From: Protaetiibacter larvae
GTDB lineage: Bacteria > Actinomycetota > Actinomycetes > Actinomycetales > Microbacteriaceae
Assembly (NCBI RefSeq): GCF_008365275.1
Contig: NZ_CP043504.1
Location: 186,001 to 250,000 of the forward strand
Direction of reading: 5' to 3'
DNA: 64,000 bases
The translations under genes and the position numbers were made by a program. Each line of letters opens with the position of its first letter. Within the stretch, counting starts at the first letter, position 1. The notes beneath the pieces were generated by a model, which was not told the origin of the DNA, ran no database searches, and saw only the letters and a list, made by a program, of their open reading frames with translations. Positions 45,815-53,731 of the stretch are shown one piece after another.

Positions 45815-45865
45815 CGGATCCTCCTCGATGCGTGCGATATGGCGGGGTGCGTACCGGATCGGCGC

Positions 45866-47044
45866 TCAGCCGACCGGCGTCCAGATGCTCTCGTGGGCGG
45901 CGCTGCGCTCGACGGCGTCGAGCACGCGCTGCACCTGCAGGCCGTCGGCGAACGACGGGGTGGGCTGCACGCCCGTGGCCACGCCGGTGACGAAGTCGAC
46001 CACCTGGTGCGAGAAGCCGTGCTCGTAGCCGAGCATGTGACCGGCCGGCCACCAGGCGGAGATATAGGGATGCTGCGGTTCGGTCACCAGGATCCTGGTG
46101 AAGCCCTGCCGGTCGGCGGGCGCGGTGCGGTCGTAGAACTCGAGCGCGTTGAGGTCTTCGAGATCGAACGCGATCGCCCCCTCGGTCCCCGAGACCTCCA
46201 CCCGCAGGGCGTTCTTGCGGCCGGTGGCGAAGCGGGTGGCCTCGAAGCTGCCGAGCACGCCGGTCTCGAAGCGGCCGGCGAAGATCGCGACATCGTCGAC
46301 GGTCACCCGGCCCGTGCCGGATCCGGCGGACCCGCCCAGGGTCGCCGCCTCCCCGGGCGCGGTGTCGGCGGGAAGCGGGCGCTCCGCGATCACGGTCTCG
46401 AGCGTTCCCGACACGGAGCCGAGACGCTGACCGGTGATGAACTGGGCGAGGTCGATCGCGTGGGCGCCGATGTCGCCGAGGGCGCCGGACCCGGCGAGCT
46501 CCTTGCGCAGCCGCCAGGCGAGCGGCACGCCCGGGTCGACGAGCCAGTCCTGCCGGTAGCTCGCGCGCACCTGGTTCACGGTGCCGATGCGCCCCGCCGC
46601 GACGAGGTCGCGGGCGAAGGTGGCCGCGGGGACGCGGCGGTAGGTGAAGCCGACCATCGCGTAGACGCCGCGCTGGGCGGCCCGCGCGGCGGCGTCCGCC
46701 ATCGCCTCGGCCTCGGCGACGGTGTTGGCGAGCGGCTTCTCGCACAGCACGTGCTTTCCGGCCTCGAGGGCGGCGATGGCGATCTCGGCATGCGAGTCGC
46801 CGGGGGTGACGATGTCGATGACATCGATGTCGTCACGCTCGAGCGCGGCACGCCAGTCGGTGCCGCTCTCGGCCCAGCCCCACTTGGCGGCGGCGGCGGC
46901 CACGGCCTCCGCATGACGACCCACGACGAGCGCGAGCTCGGGATCGGCGGGAAGGTCGAAGAACCGCGGAGCTACCCGCCAGCCCTGCGAGTGGGCAGCG
47001 CCCATGAATCCGTAGCCGATCATGGCCACGCGCATCGACGACAT
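45866..47044 (-). CDS. Gfo/Idh/MocA sugar dehydrogenase
   Basis: 392 residues from ATG 47044 with AGGAG 6 bases upstream. Rossmann motif IGYGFMGAAHS (about 8-18), CEKPL (about 95-99), the loop LRKELAGSGALGDIGAHAIDLAQ (His as active-site residue) and a C-terminal beta-sheet domain. The sequence layout resembles levoglucosan dehydrogenase and related sugar 3-dehydrogenases, but this is only by eye. Operon with the isomerase and the binding protein. Confidence 0.87.
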   Translation of the reverse strand: MSSMRVAMIGYGFMGAAHSQGWRVAPRFFDLPADPELALVVGRHAEAVAAAAAKWGWAESGTDWRAALERDDIDVIDIVTPGDSHAEIAIAALEAGKHVLCEKPLANTVAEAEAMADAAARAAQRGVYAMVGFTYRRVPAATFARDLVAAGRIGTVNQVRASYRQDWLVDPGVPLAWRLRKELAGSGALGDIGAHAIDLAQFITGQRLGSVSGTLETVIAERPLPADTAPGEAATLGGSAGSGTGRVTVDDVAIFAGRFETGVLGSFEATRFATGRKNALRVEVSGTEGAIAFDLEDLNALEFYDRTAPADRQGFTRILVTEPQHPYISAWWPAGHMLGYEHGFSHQVVDFVTGVATGVQPTPSFADGLQVQRVLDAVERSAAHESIWTPVG

Positions 47045-47123
47045 CTGTGTCTCCTGTCGGGACGTACGAGGGAAGAGGGGTCGGGCGCCCGCCGGGGTGC
47101 GGCGGGCGCCCGACCGGGGGATC

Positions 47124-48158
47124 TCAGGAGGCGAAGGCCGTGGGCAGGTACTTGTCCACGTTCTCCTTGGTGACCACCGGGGCGTTCAGGACGATCCGGT
47201 TCGGCACCTCCACCTCGACGAGGTCGCCGAGCGACTTGCCCTGCACGACGAGGCGCGCGAGGCGGATGCCGTCGGCGGCCTGCGTGGAGGGGTAGATGAT
47301 CGTCGCCTTGAGCACGCCGTCGTCGGCCTTGATGGCGTCCATCGCGTTCTTCGAGCCGGCGCCGCCGACCATGAGCATCTCGTTGCGGCCAGCCGCGTCG
47401 AGGGCGGCGAGCACGCCGATGCCCTGGTCGTCGTCGTGGTTCCAGAGGGCGTCGATGTGCGGCGCCGCGGCGAGCAGCTGCGAGGTGACGGCCTCGCCTC
47501 CGGCGACGGTGAAGTCGGCGGCGACGCGGTTGTTCACCTCGAGCCCGCAGTCGTCGAGCGCGTCGGCGAAGCCGCGCGAGCGGTCCTGCGTGAGCGGCAG
47601 CGAGTCGATGCCGGCGACCTCTGCGACGACGGCGTCGGTGCCGCCGAACTGCTCGCAGATGTAGGTGCCCGCGCTCACGCCCATGCCGTAGTTGTCGCCG
47701 AGCACGGTGACGCGGGCGGCGAAGGTGCTCGAGAACTCACGGTCGACGTTGATCACCGGGATGCCGGCCTCCATCGCCCGGATGGCGACGTCGGTGAGGG
47801 CGGCGCCGTCGGTCGGCAGCAGCACGATCGCGTCGACACCGTCGTTGATGAAGGTCTCGATCTGGCTGATCTGCAGGTTGGCGTCGTTGGTGCCCTCGGC
47901 GACCCGCAGGTCGATGTCGGGGTACTTGGCCGCCTCGGCGATGGCCGCCGAGTTGATGGCGCCGAGCCAGCCGTGGTCGGCTGCGGGGCCGGAGAAGCCG
48001 ATGACGACGCGGTCGCCGCTGGCCTCGTTGTCGCTGTTGTTGGTCGGCTCGGTGTTCGTGCCGGTGTCGCCCGCGGTACATCCGGTGATCAGACCGGTGA
48101 TCGCGAGGGCGGCGCCTGCGGCGACGACCAGATGGCGTCGCGGACGGGGTGCGCGCAT
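47124..48158 (-). CDS. Sugar ABC transporter substrate-binding lipoprotein (RbsB-like)
   Basis: 344 residues from ATG 48158, with GGAGG at good spacing. Lipobox at GLITGC (Cys about 27); the mature part is a type I periplasmic-binding fold with VVIGFSGPAADHGWLGAINSAA and IDAIVLLPTDGAALTD-like hinge regions. It captures a monosaccharide or cyclitol outside the cell for the transporter encoded divergently (48337-50882). First gene of the leftward operon with dehydrogenase and isomerase. Confidence 0.92.
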   Translation of the reverse strand: MRAPRPRRHLVVAAGAALAITGLITGCTAGDTGTNTEPTNNSDNEASGDRVVIGFSGPAADHGWLGAINSAAIAEAAKYPDIDLRVAEGTNDANLQISQIETFINDGVDAIVLLPTDGAALTDVAIRAMEAGIPVINVDREFSSTFAARVTVLGDNYGMGVSAGTYICEQFGGTDAVVAEVAGIDSLPLTQDRSRGFADALDDCGLEVNNRVAADFTVAGGEAVTSQLLAAAPHIDALWNHDDDQGIGVLAALDAAGRNEMLMVGGAGSKNAMDAIKADDGVLKATIIYPSTQAADGIRLARLVVQGKSLGDLVEVEVPNRIVLNAPVVTKENVDKYLPTAFAS

Positions 48159-48295
48159 TGCATTTCCTCCATAGCTCGGTGAGTTGCTGTGCGCCAGCGA
48201 GACAGTCCGGGCACCGCTCGTACGGAGGGATCGGTGGGGTGTCGTCGTTGACGTGGCTCACGCTAGCAGAAACGTCGTCCGCTCTTCCAACTTAT

Positions 48296-48313
48296 TTATG
48301 TCGCTCGACGTAA
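48296..48313. promoter_or_regulatory. Operator-like palindrome between the divergent importer operons
   Basis: TTATGTCG-CT-CGACGTAA is an inverted repeat with one mismatch, located 24-41 bases upstream of the ATPase start and in the promoter zone of the divergent binding-protein gene. A likely site for the ROK regulator at 43528-44739; unproven. Confidence 0.5.
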
Positions 48314-48324
48314 GCCGTGGATGC

Positions 48325-48330
48325 TATGTT
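48325..48330 (+). promoter_or_regulatory. -10 element of the importer ATPase gene
   Basis: TATGTT ends 6 bases before the ATG at 48337, with no ribosome-binding site, so the message is probably leaderless. The palindrome above overlaps the -35 position, suiting repression. Confidence 0.5.
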
Positions 48331-48336
48331 CTGCGC

Positions 48337-49857
48337 ATGGTCAAAGGCGATTATTCGACGTCATTACTGTCGATGCGCGGGATCACCAAGTCATTCGCGG
48401 GAGTCCGAGCGCTCCAGGGCGTCGACCTGGAGGTGCGCGCCGGCGAGGTGCACTGCGTGCTCGGGCAGAACGGCGCGGGCAAGTCGACGCTCATCAAGAT
48501 CCTCGCGGGGGCCTACCAGCCCGACGGCGGGGAGATCCTCTGGCAGGGCGAACCCGTCACGATCTCGAACCCCGTCGCGGCCCTCGAGATCGGCATCGCG
48601 ACGATGTACCAGGAGCTCGACGTGGTCGACGGGCTCACCATCACCGAGAACGTCTTCCTCGGACACGAGCTCGCCACCGGGGGCGTGCTCCAGCGCGGTG
48701 CCGCCAACCGGCGCACGCGCGAGCTGCTCGAGCGCCTCGGGCACGGCGACCTCAACCCCAACCAGGAGGTCGGCACGCTCTCGGCCGCCGGCAAGCAGAT
48801 CGTGAGCATGGCACGGGCGCTCTCCCGCGACGCGAAGCTCATCATCATGGACGAGCCGAGCGCCGTGCTCGACTCCGAAGAGGTGCGCAACCTCTTCCGG
48901 GTGGTCGAAGAGCTGACGAGTCAGGGCATCGCCGTCGTCTACATCTCGCACCGGCTCGAGGAGATCCGGCAGATCGGCGACCGCATCACCGTCATCAAGG
49001 ACGGCGCGAGCATGGCATCCGGACTCGAGGTGGCCGACACCCCCACCCCTCAGCTCATCACGCTCATGACCGGTCGCGTCGTCGAGCACGTGTTCCCCGA
49101 GCGACGGCCGGTGCCGGCGAGCGCGCCGGTGCTGCTCGAGGTGGAGGGTCTCGGACTGCGCGGGGTGTTCGCCGACGTCGACTTCACGGTGCGCGCGGGC
49201 GAGGTGGTGGGCCTGGCCGGCCTCGTCGGCTCCGGTCGTTCGGAGATCCTCGAGACCATCTACGGCGCCCGGAAGGCGACGAGCGGCACCGTGCGGGTCG
49301 AGGGCGAGACCCTTCGCCCCGGCTCGGTGCGGCATGCCGTGAACGCGGGGCTCGGCCTCTCCCCCGAAGAGCGCAAGAGCCAAGGACTCCTCCTCGAGGA
49401 GCCGATCTTCAAGAACGTGACCCTCGCGAGCTTCGCGCGCTTCGCCAAGCTGTCGGTGCTCGACGAGCGGCGCGAACGCGCGGTGTCGCGGGAACAGATC
49501 CAGGCTCTCGAGCTGCGACCCGCCGACCCCGACCGCACCACCCGCACCCTGTCCGGCGGCAACCAGCAGAAGATCCTGCTGGCGCGCTGGCTCGTCGAGG
49601 GCACCCGGGTGCTGCTGCTCGACGAGCCGACCCGCGGCGTCGACGTCGGCGCGCGGTCCGAGATCTACACCCTCATCCGGCGGCTCGCGGATGCCGGAAC
49701 GGCGATCGTCGTCGTCTCGAGCGAGATCGAAGAGGTGCTCGGTCTCGCCGACCGGGTGCTCGTGATCGCCGAAGGCCACGTCATCACGACGACCGACGCC
49801 GGCAACATCGACGAGCACGGCGTGCTCGACCTCGTCATGAAAGGAACGGCCGCGTGA
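48337..49857 (+). CDS. Sugar ABC transporter ATPase, two-domain (RbsA/MglA-like)
   Basis: 506 residues from ATG 48337; the longer frame to 48184 is rejected because the -10 element lies within it. The first domain has Walker A GQNGAGKST and Walker B LIIMDEPSAVLD, with a signature replaced by LSAAGKQIVSMARAL; the second has GLVGSGRSE in place of Walker A, LSGGNQQKILLARWL and LLLDEPTRGVD. The degenerate second P-loop is normal for this family. Powers import of the sugar bound by the 47124 lipoprotein. Confidence 0.94.
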   Translation: MVKGDYSTSLLSMRGITKSFAGVRALQGVDLEVRAGEVHCVLGQNGAGKSTLIKILAGAYQPDGGEILWQGEPVTISNPVAALEIGIATMYQELDVVDGLTITENVFLGHELATGGVLQRGAANRRTRELLERLGHGDLNPNQEVGTLSAAGKQIVSMARALSRDAKLIIMDEPSAVLDSEEVRNLFRVVEELTSQGIAVVYISHRLEEIRQIGDRITVIKDGASMASGLEVADTPTPQLITLMTGRVVEHVFPERRPVPASAPVLLEVEGLGLRGVFADVDFTVRAGEVVGLAGLVGSGRSEILETIYGARKATSGTVRVEGETLRPGSVRHAVNAGLGLSPEERKSQGLLLEEPIFKNVTLASFARFAKLSVLDERRERAVSREQIQALELRPADPDRTTRTLSGGNQQKILLARWLVEGTRVLLLDEPTRGVDVGARSEIYTLIRRLADAGTAIVVVSSEIEEVLGLADRVLVIAEGHVITTTDAGNIDEHGVLDLVMKGTAA

Positions 49858-50882
49858 GCGAGACCACGACCACCCCCGCCGCGACCGGATCCGAAGCGCC
49901 CGCCTCGGGCGCGCTCCGCCGGATCCTCTCCGGAACCGCGGGCCGCAACCTCGGGCTCATCATCGCGCTCCTCGTCATCGTCGTCGTGGGCTGGATCACC
50001 GGCCAGGAGCGGTTCATGGACCTCGGCAACCTCGTGACGATCGTGCGCTACGGCTCGATCCTCGGCGTCGTCGCGATCGGCATGACCTTCGTCATCACGG
50101 CGGGCGGCATCGACCTCTCGGTGGGCTCGGTCATCGGCCTCGCGAGCGTCGTCGCCTCGCTGTCGTGGATCCAGAACGCATCCGCCCAGTCGACGTGGTT
50201 GCTCATGGTCGTGGTCGCGATCGCGGTGGGCGGCCTCGCGGGGCTCGTGAACGGCATCGTGATCGCCTACGGCAAGGTCGTGCCGTTCATCGCGACCCTC
50301 GCGATGCTCGTCGCGGCGCGCGGTCTTGCCGAGATCTTCGCCAACAAGACCACCCAGGTGGTGTCGGTGCAGGGCTTCCTGTCGTTCTTCCGCGGCAATC
50401 TGCTCGGCATCCCGTGGCTCATCTGGATCTTCGCGATCGTCGCGGTGATCGGCTGGTTCCTGCTCGCGCGCACCACCTTCGGTCGTCGCACGGTCGCGAT
50501 CGGCGGCAACTTCGAGGCGGCACGACTCGCCGGCCTCAAGGTGAAGCGGCACACGGTGTCCTTGTACGTGATCTCCGGGCTCACCGCGGGCATCGCGGCG
50601 GTCATGTTCCTCGCCCGCACCAATGCCGGCAGTTCGACCCACGGAACCCTCTACGAACTGGATGCGATCGCCGCGGTCGTCGTCGGCGGCACCCTGCTCA
50701 TCGGCGGGCGCGGCACCATCGTCGGCACCGTGCTCGGTGTGCTCATCTTCTCGACGCTCAGCAACATCTTCACGATGAACAACCTCAACATCTCGGTGCA
50801 GGCCGTCGTGAAGGGCGTCATCATCGTGGCGGCGGTGCTGCTCCAGCAGCGCCTGGCCGAGCGGTCGACCCGGAGTCGGTGA
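49854..50882 (+). CDS. Sugar ABC transporter permease (RbsC-like)
   Basis: 342 residues from GTG 49854, overlapping the ATPase stop (GTGA). About 9-10 membrane helices and the AGGIDLSVGSVIGL motif of RbsC/XylH permeases. Forms the membrane channel. The stop codon (50880-50882) lies within the left arm of the palindrome at 50878-50924. Confidence 0.94.
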   Translation: MSETTTTPAATGSEAPASGALRRILSGTAGRNLGLIIALLVIVVVGWITGQERFMDLGNLVTIVRYGSILGVVAIGMTFVITAGGIDLSVGSVIGLASVVASLSWIQNASAQSTWLLMVVVAIAVGGLAGLVNGIVIAYGKVVPFIATLAMLVAARGLAEIFANKTTQVVSVQGFLSFFRGNLLGIPWLIWIFAIVAVIGWFLLARTTFGRRTVAIGGNFEAARLAGLKVKRHTVSLYVISGLTAGIAAVMFLARTNAGSSTHGTLYELDAIAAVVVGGTLLIGGRGTIVGTVLGVLIFSTLSNIFTMNNLNISVQAVVKGVIIVAAVLLQQRLAERSTRSR

Positions 50883-50924
50883 TCTCGAGACGCGCCGCGC
50901 AGCGGCACGCGTCTCGAGATCACC
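50878..50924. repeat. Convergent palindrome, 17-bp arms (family C, with dnaX and GH10 relatives)
   Basis: GGTGATCTCGAGACGCG (50878-50894) pairs perfectly with 50908-50924 around CCGCGCAGCGGCA. It overlaps the permease stop and ends 10 bases before the GH1 stop. The 19-base centre GCGCCGCGCAGCGGCACGC is identical to 59277-59295. Confidence 0.85.
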
Positions 50925-50933
50925 GTCCGCACC

Positions 50934-52367
50934 CTACGGCGTGCGACGCGTCGCGATGAGCTCCTGCAGCCAGTAGGCGGAGTCCTTCGGGATGCGCTCG
51001 AGGGTGTCGTAGTCGATCCGCACGATGCCGAACCGCTTCGAGTAGCCGTAGCCCCACTCGAAGTTGTCCATGAACGACCACACCTGGTAGCCGCGCAGGT
51101 CGACCCCTTGAGCGAGCGCCCGGTGCGCCGCCGTGAAGTGCCGGTTGAGGTAGTCGATGCGGTCGGCGTCGTGCACGCGCTTGCCGTCCTCGTTCTCGGT
51201 CACCCGATCCTCGAAAGCGGCACCGTTCTCGGTGATCATGAGCGGCTGGTCCGGGAACTCGTCGCGCAACGCGAGCAGCAGCTCCTCGAGGCCGTCGGGG
51301 GCGATGTTCCAGCCCATGGCCGTGTACGGCCCCGCCTGCTCGAGGAACTCGACGTCGCGGCTGCCGGGCCAGGGCGATCCGCCGACGTCCTTGTGGCCGT
51401 CGTTGTTCTGCCGGGGCGAGGCGCCGTCCCACATCCGCACCGTCGCGGTCGAGTAGTAGTTGACGCCGAGCACCTCGATCGGCTGGTGGATCTCAGCGAG
51501 GTCGCCCGCGCGCAGGAAGGACCAGTCGGTGACCTGAGCGGTGTCCTCGAGCAGGTCGGCCGGGTACTCGCCCTTCAGGATCGGATGCGTGAAGGCGCGA
51601 TTGGCGAGCGCGTCGATGCGGCGCTTGGCCTCTGGGCTCGTGTCGTGGTCGCCCCGCAGCACATGGAAGTTGAGGGTGATCGAGAGGTCGGGGTCGTTCG
51701 TCGCGGCCCGCCGCACCTCCTGCACGCCGAGGCCGTGCGCGAGGTTGAGGTGGTGCACGGCGGCGAGCGCCGCGGCGCCGTCGGTGCGACCGGGGGCGTG
51801 GGCGCCGGAGCCGTAGCCGAGGTAGGCGGAGCACCACGGCTCGTTGAGGGTCGTCCAGGTGTGCACCCGGTCACCGAGCTGCTCGGCGGTGAGCGCGGCG
51901 TACTCGGCGAAGCGGTAGGCGGTGTCGCGGTTCGCCCAGCCGCCGGCGTCTTCGAGGGGCTGGGGCAGATCCCAGTGGTAGAGGGTGGCGATGGGACGGA
52001 TGCCGCGCTCCAGCAGACCGTCGACGAGGCGGCTGTAGAAGGCGACGCCGGCCGGGTTGATCGCACCCGATCCGGTCGGCTGGATGCGGGGCCAGGCGAT
52101 CGAGAAGCGGTAGGCCTGGAGGCCCAGCTCGGCCATCAGGTCGAGATCCGACTCCCAGCGGTGGTAGTGGTCGTCGGCCACATCCCCCGTGTCGCCGTTC
52201 CACACCTTGCCGGGCGTGTGGCTGAAGGTGTCCCAGATCGACGGACCGCGGCCGTCCTCACGGGCGGCGCCCTCGATCTGGTAGGAGGCAGTCGCCGAGC
52301 CGATCACGAAGTCGGGGGCGAACTCAAGGCCGCTGTCGCGGTAGTCGGGGGATCCGGTGGTGGCCAC
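50934..52367 (-). CDS. Glycoside hydrolase family 1 beta-glucosidase
   Basis: 477 residues from GTG 52367, no signal peptide. Retaining GH1 signatures: acid/base TLNEPW (Glu176) and nucleophile ITENGA (Glu near 377). It hydrolyses beta-glucosides or related disaccharides in the cytoplasm. It follows the ROK gene by 21 bases and is probably in the same operon, so the xylan-linked regulator may also control it. Some GH1 enzymes also act on beta-xylosides or fucosides. Confidence 0.95.
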   Translation of the reverse strand: MATTGSPDYRDSGLEFAPDFVIGSATASYQIEGAAREDGRGPSIWDTFSHTPGKVWNGDTGDVADDHYHRWESDLDLMAELGLQAYRFSIAWPRIQPTGSGAINPAGVAFYSRLVDGLLERGIRPIATLYHWDLPQPLEDAGGWANRDTAYRFAEYAALTAEQLGDRVHTWTTLNEPWCSAYLGYGSGAHAPGRTDGAAALAAVHHLNLAHGLGVQEVRRAATNDPDLSITLNFHVLRGDHDTSPEAKRRIDALANRAFTHPILKGEYPADLLEDTAQVTDWSFLRAGDLAEIHQPIEVLGVNYYSTATVRMWDGASPRQNNDGHKDVGGSPWPGSRDVEFLEQAGPYTAMGWNIAPDGLEELLLALRDEFPDQPLMITENGAAFEDRVTENEDGKRVHDADRIDYLNRHFTAAHRALAQGVDLRGYQVWSFMDNFEWGYGYSKRFGIVRIDYDTLERIPKDSAYWLQELIATRRTP

Positions 52368-52388
52368 CCGATCAGTCTTCCCTACTTG

Positions 52389-53564
52389 TCAGTGGTCCGC
52401 GAAGGAGGCGGGGTCCTTGAGCACCTGGTTGAAGGCGAGCTCGGCGGCGCCGATCAGCAGGCGGTTGCGGGCGAGGCCGGCGGCCCGGATGCGGGTGCCC
52501 TCCCAGGCGACCGGCAGGGTGCGCGCCGCCACCGCTGCTTCGAGGGCCGGGGCGTCCCAGGCGAGCAGCGTGGCGAGGAAGCCTCCCAGCACGACGAGCT
52601 CGGGGCCGAGCACGTTGATGGCGTTGCCGAGCGCCCCGCCGAGCACGATCTGCTGGCGCGCGAGCTCGGTGTGCAGGGTCGGGTCGCTCGAGGAGAGCAC
52701 GGCGGCCTCGAACTCGGGCTCGTCGGAGGTGCGCCGCCCGAGGATCGACAGCAGCCGGGCGCGGCTCACCTCTTCCTCCAGCGTTCCGCCGACGGTCACC
52801 CGATGCGCGGGGTCGTCGAGACGGGGTCGGTTGTGGCCGAACTCCCCCGCGTAACCGTAGGCGCCGCGGTATGGCTGGCCGTTGATGACGACGCCACCAC
52901 CGATACCGCTCGCACCGCCGTTGAGGTACACCATCTGGTCGACGCCGCGGCCGACGCCGAACAGCCGCTCGGCGAGCGCACCGAGGGTCGCGTCGTTGTC
53001 GGCGACGGTCGGCAGCTGCACGACGGATTCCACGAGCCGGGGGAACGAGATCTCGCGCCAGCCGAGGTGGGGCGCCCAGCGCACGACGCCGTCGCTCGCC
53101 CGCACGAGTCCGGGCACGGCGAGTCCGACGCCGATCAGCCTGCGGTCTTTCGCGGGGCCGAGGCGCAGCTCCTCGACGAGGTCGCCGATCACGGCGGCCG
53201 TCTCCTCGGGGCTCGCGATGTGGTCGAGCTCGTGGCGCACCCGATGCTCCACGGTCGCCCCGAGGCCGACGATCGCGACGGTGACCGCGTCGATCTCGGG
53301 GTTGACCGCGATGATCGCGGGCCGCGGATCGGGCAGTACGCGCCGCGAGGGACGGCCCACCCGGTTGGTCGCCGAGGGGTCGGTCTCCAGGACGAGGCCG
53401 AGTTCGACGAGCTCGGCGACGAGTGCGCCGATGGTGGAGCGGTTGAGACCGGTGAGCGCGGTGAGATCGGCCCGCGAGGGCCCTCCCCCGCGGTGGACGA
53501 GCTCGAGCACCGTCGAAAGGTTTCGACGCCGGACGCTGTCGACCGTGTCCCCGAGTACTGCCAC
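52389..53564 (-). CDS. ROK-family repressor of the xylan/xylo-oligosaccharide unit
   Basis: 391 residues from GTG 53564 (AAGG 8 bases upstream). N-terminal helix-turn-helix (SRADLTALTGLNRSTIGALVAELVELGLV) and the ROK core (GVGLAVPGLVRASDG, ADNDATLGALAERLFGVG, NGGASGIGGGVVINGQPYRGAYGYAGEFGH). The ROK zinc motif CxCGxxGCxE is absent: after FGHNRPRLDDPAHRV no cysteine follows. This differs from the ROK protein at 43528. By position it resembles BxlR of streptomycetes, a xylo-oligosaccharide repressor. Divergent from the SBP gene with the operator between. Confidence 0.85.
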   Translation of the reverse strand: MAVLGDTVDSVRRRNLSTVLELVHRGGGPSRADLTALTGLNRSTIGALVAELVELGLVLETDPSATNRVGRPSRRVLPDPRPAIIAVNPEIDAVTVAIVGLGATVEHRVRHELDHIASPEETAAVIGDLVEELRLGPAKDRRLIGVGLAVPGLVRASDGVVRWAPHLGWREISFPRLVESVVQLPTVADNDATLGALAERLFGVGRGVDQMVYLNGGASGIGGGVVINGQPYRGAYGYAGEFGHNRPRLDDPAHRVTVGGTLEEEVSRARLLSILGRRTSDEPEFEAAVLSSSDPTLHTELARQQIVLGGALGNAINVLGPELVVLGGFLATLLAWDAPALEAAVAARTLPVAWEGTRIRAAGLARNRLLIGAAELAFNQVLKDPASFADH

Positions 53565-53647
53565 GAGGCACACCTTAGCGCCTGGTCAGCACGCATCTCG
53601 CGCAGCCATGGCCCGTGAATAGGGGCTGATTCGTTATTTTGTTGCGC

Positions 53648-53677
53648 TTGACGGCAATTCAGCCTCATGCCTATGAT
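53648..53677 (+). promoter_or_regulatory. Sigma-A-type promoter of the xylo-oligosaccharide importer
   Basis: TTGACG (53648-53653), 18-base spacer, TATGAT (53672-53677). Predicted start near 53684, so the operator lies immediately downstream, where a bound repressor would block transcription. Confidence 0.8.
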
Positions 53678-53694
53678 CACCACATCCCAACCAC

Positions 53695-53721
53695 TTTCGA
53701 CACGGATGTCGAAACTTTCGA
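53695..53721. promoter_or_regulatory. Operator cluster: TTTCGA half-sites downstream of the promoter
   Basis: TTTCGACACGGATGTCGAAA (53695-53714) is a perfect 8-bp inverted repeat with a 4-base gap. It overlaps TCGAAACTTTCGA (53709-53721), a perfect palindrome around one base. Three TTTCGA half-sites result. A CGAA-N-TTCG element is the reported site type for the ROK repressor BxlR; the match here is inferred from memory. Confidence 0.7.
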
Positions 53722-53731
53722 GAGGTGTTCG

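Noticed and set aside
47737-48261. Frame beginning near 48261 with a plausible N-terminus (SHVNDDTPPIPPYERCPDC)
   Set aside because: It overlaps the binding-protein start in another frame, turns into low-complexity Arg-rich sequence, and has no ribosome-binding site.
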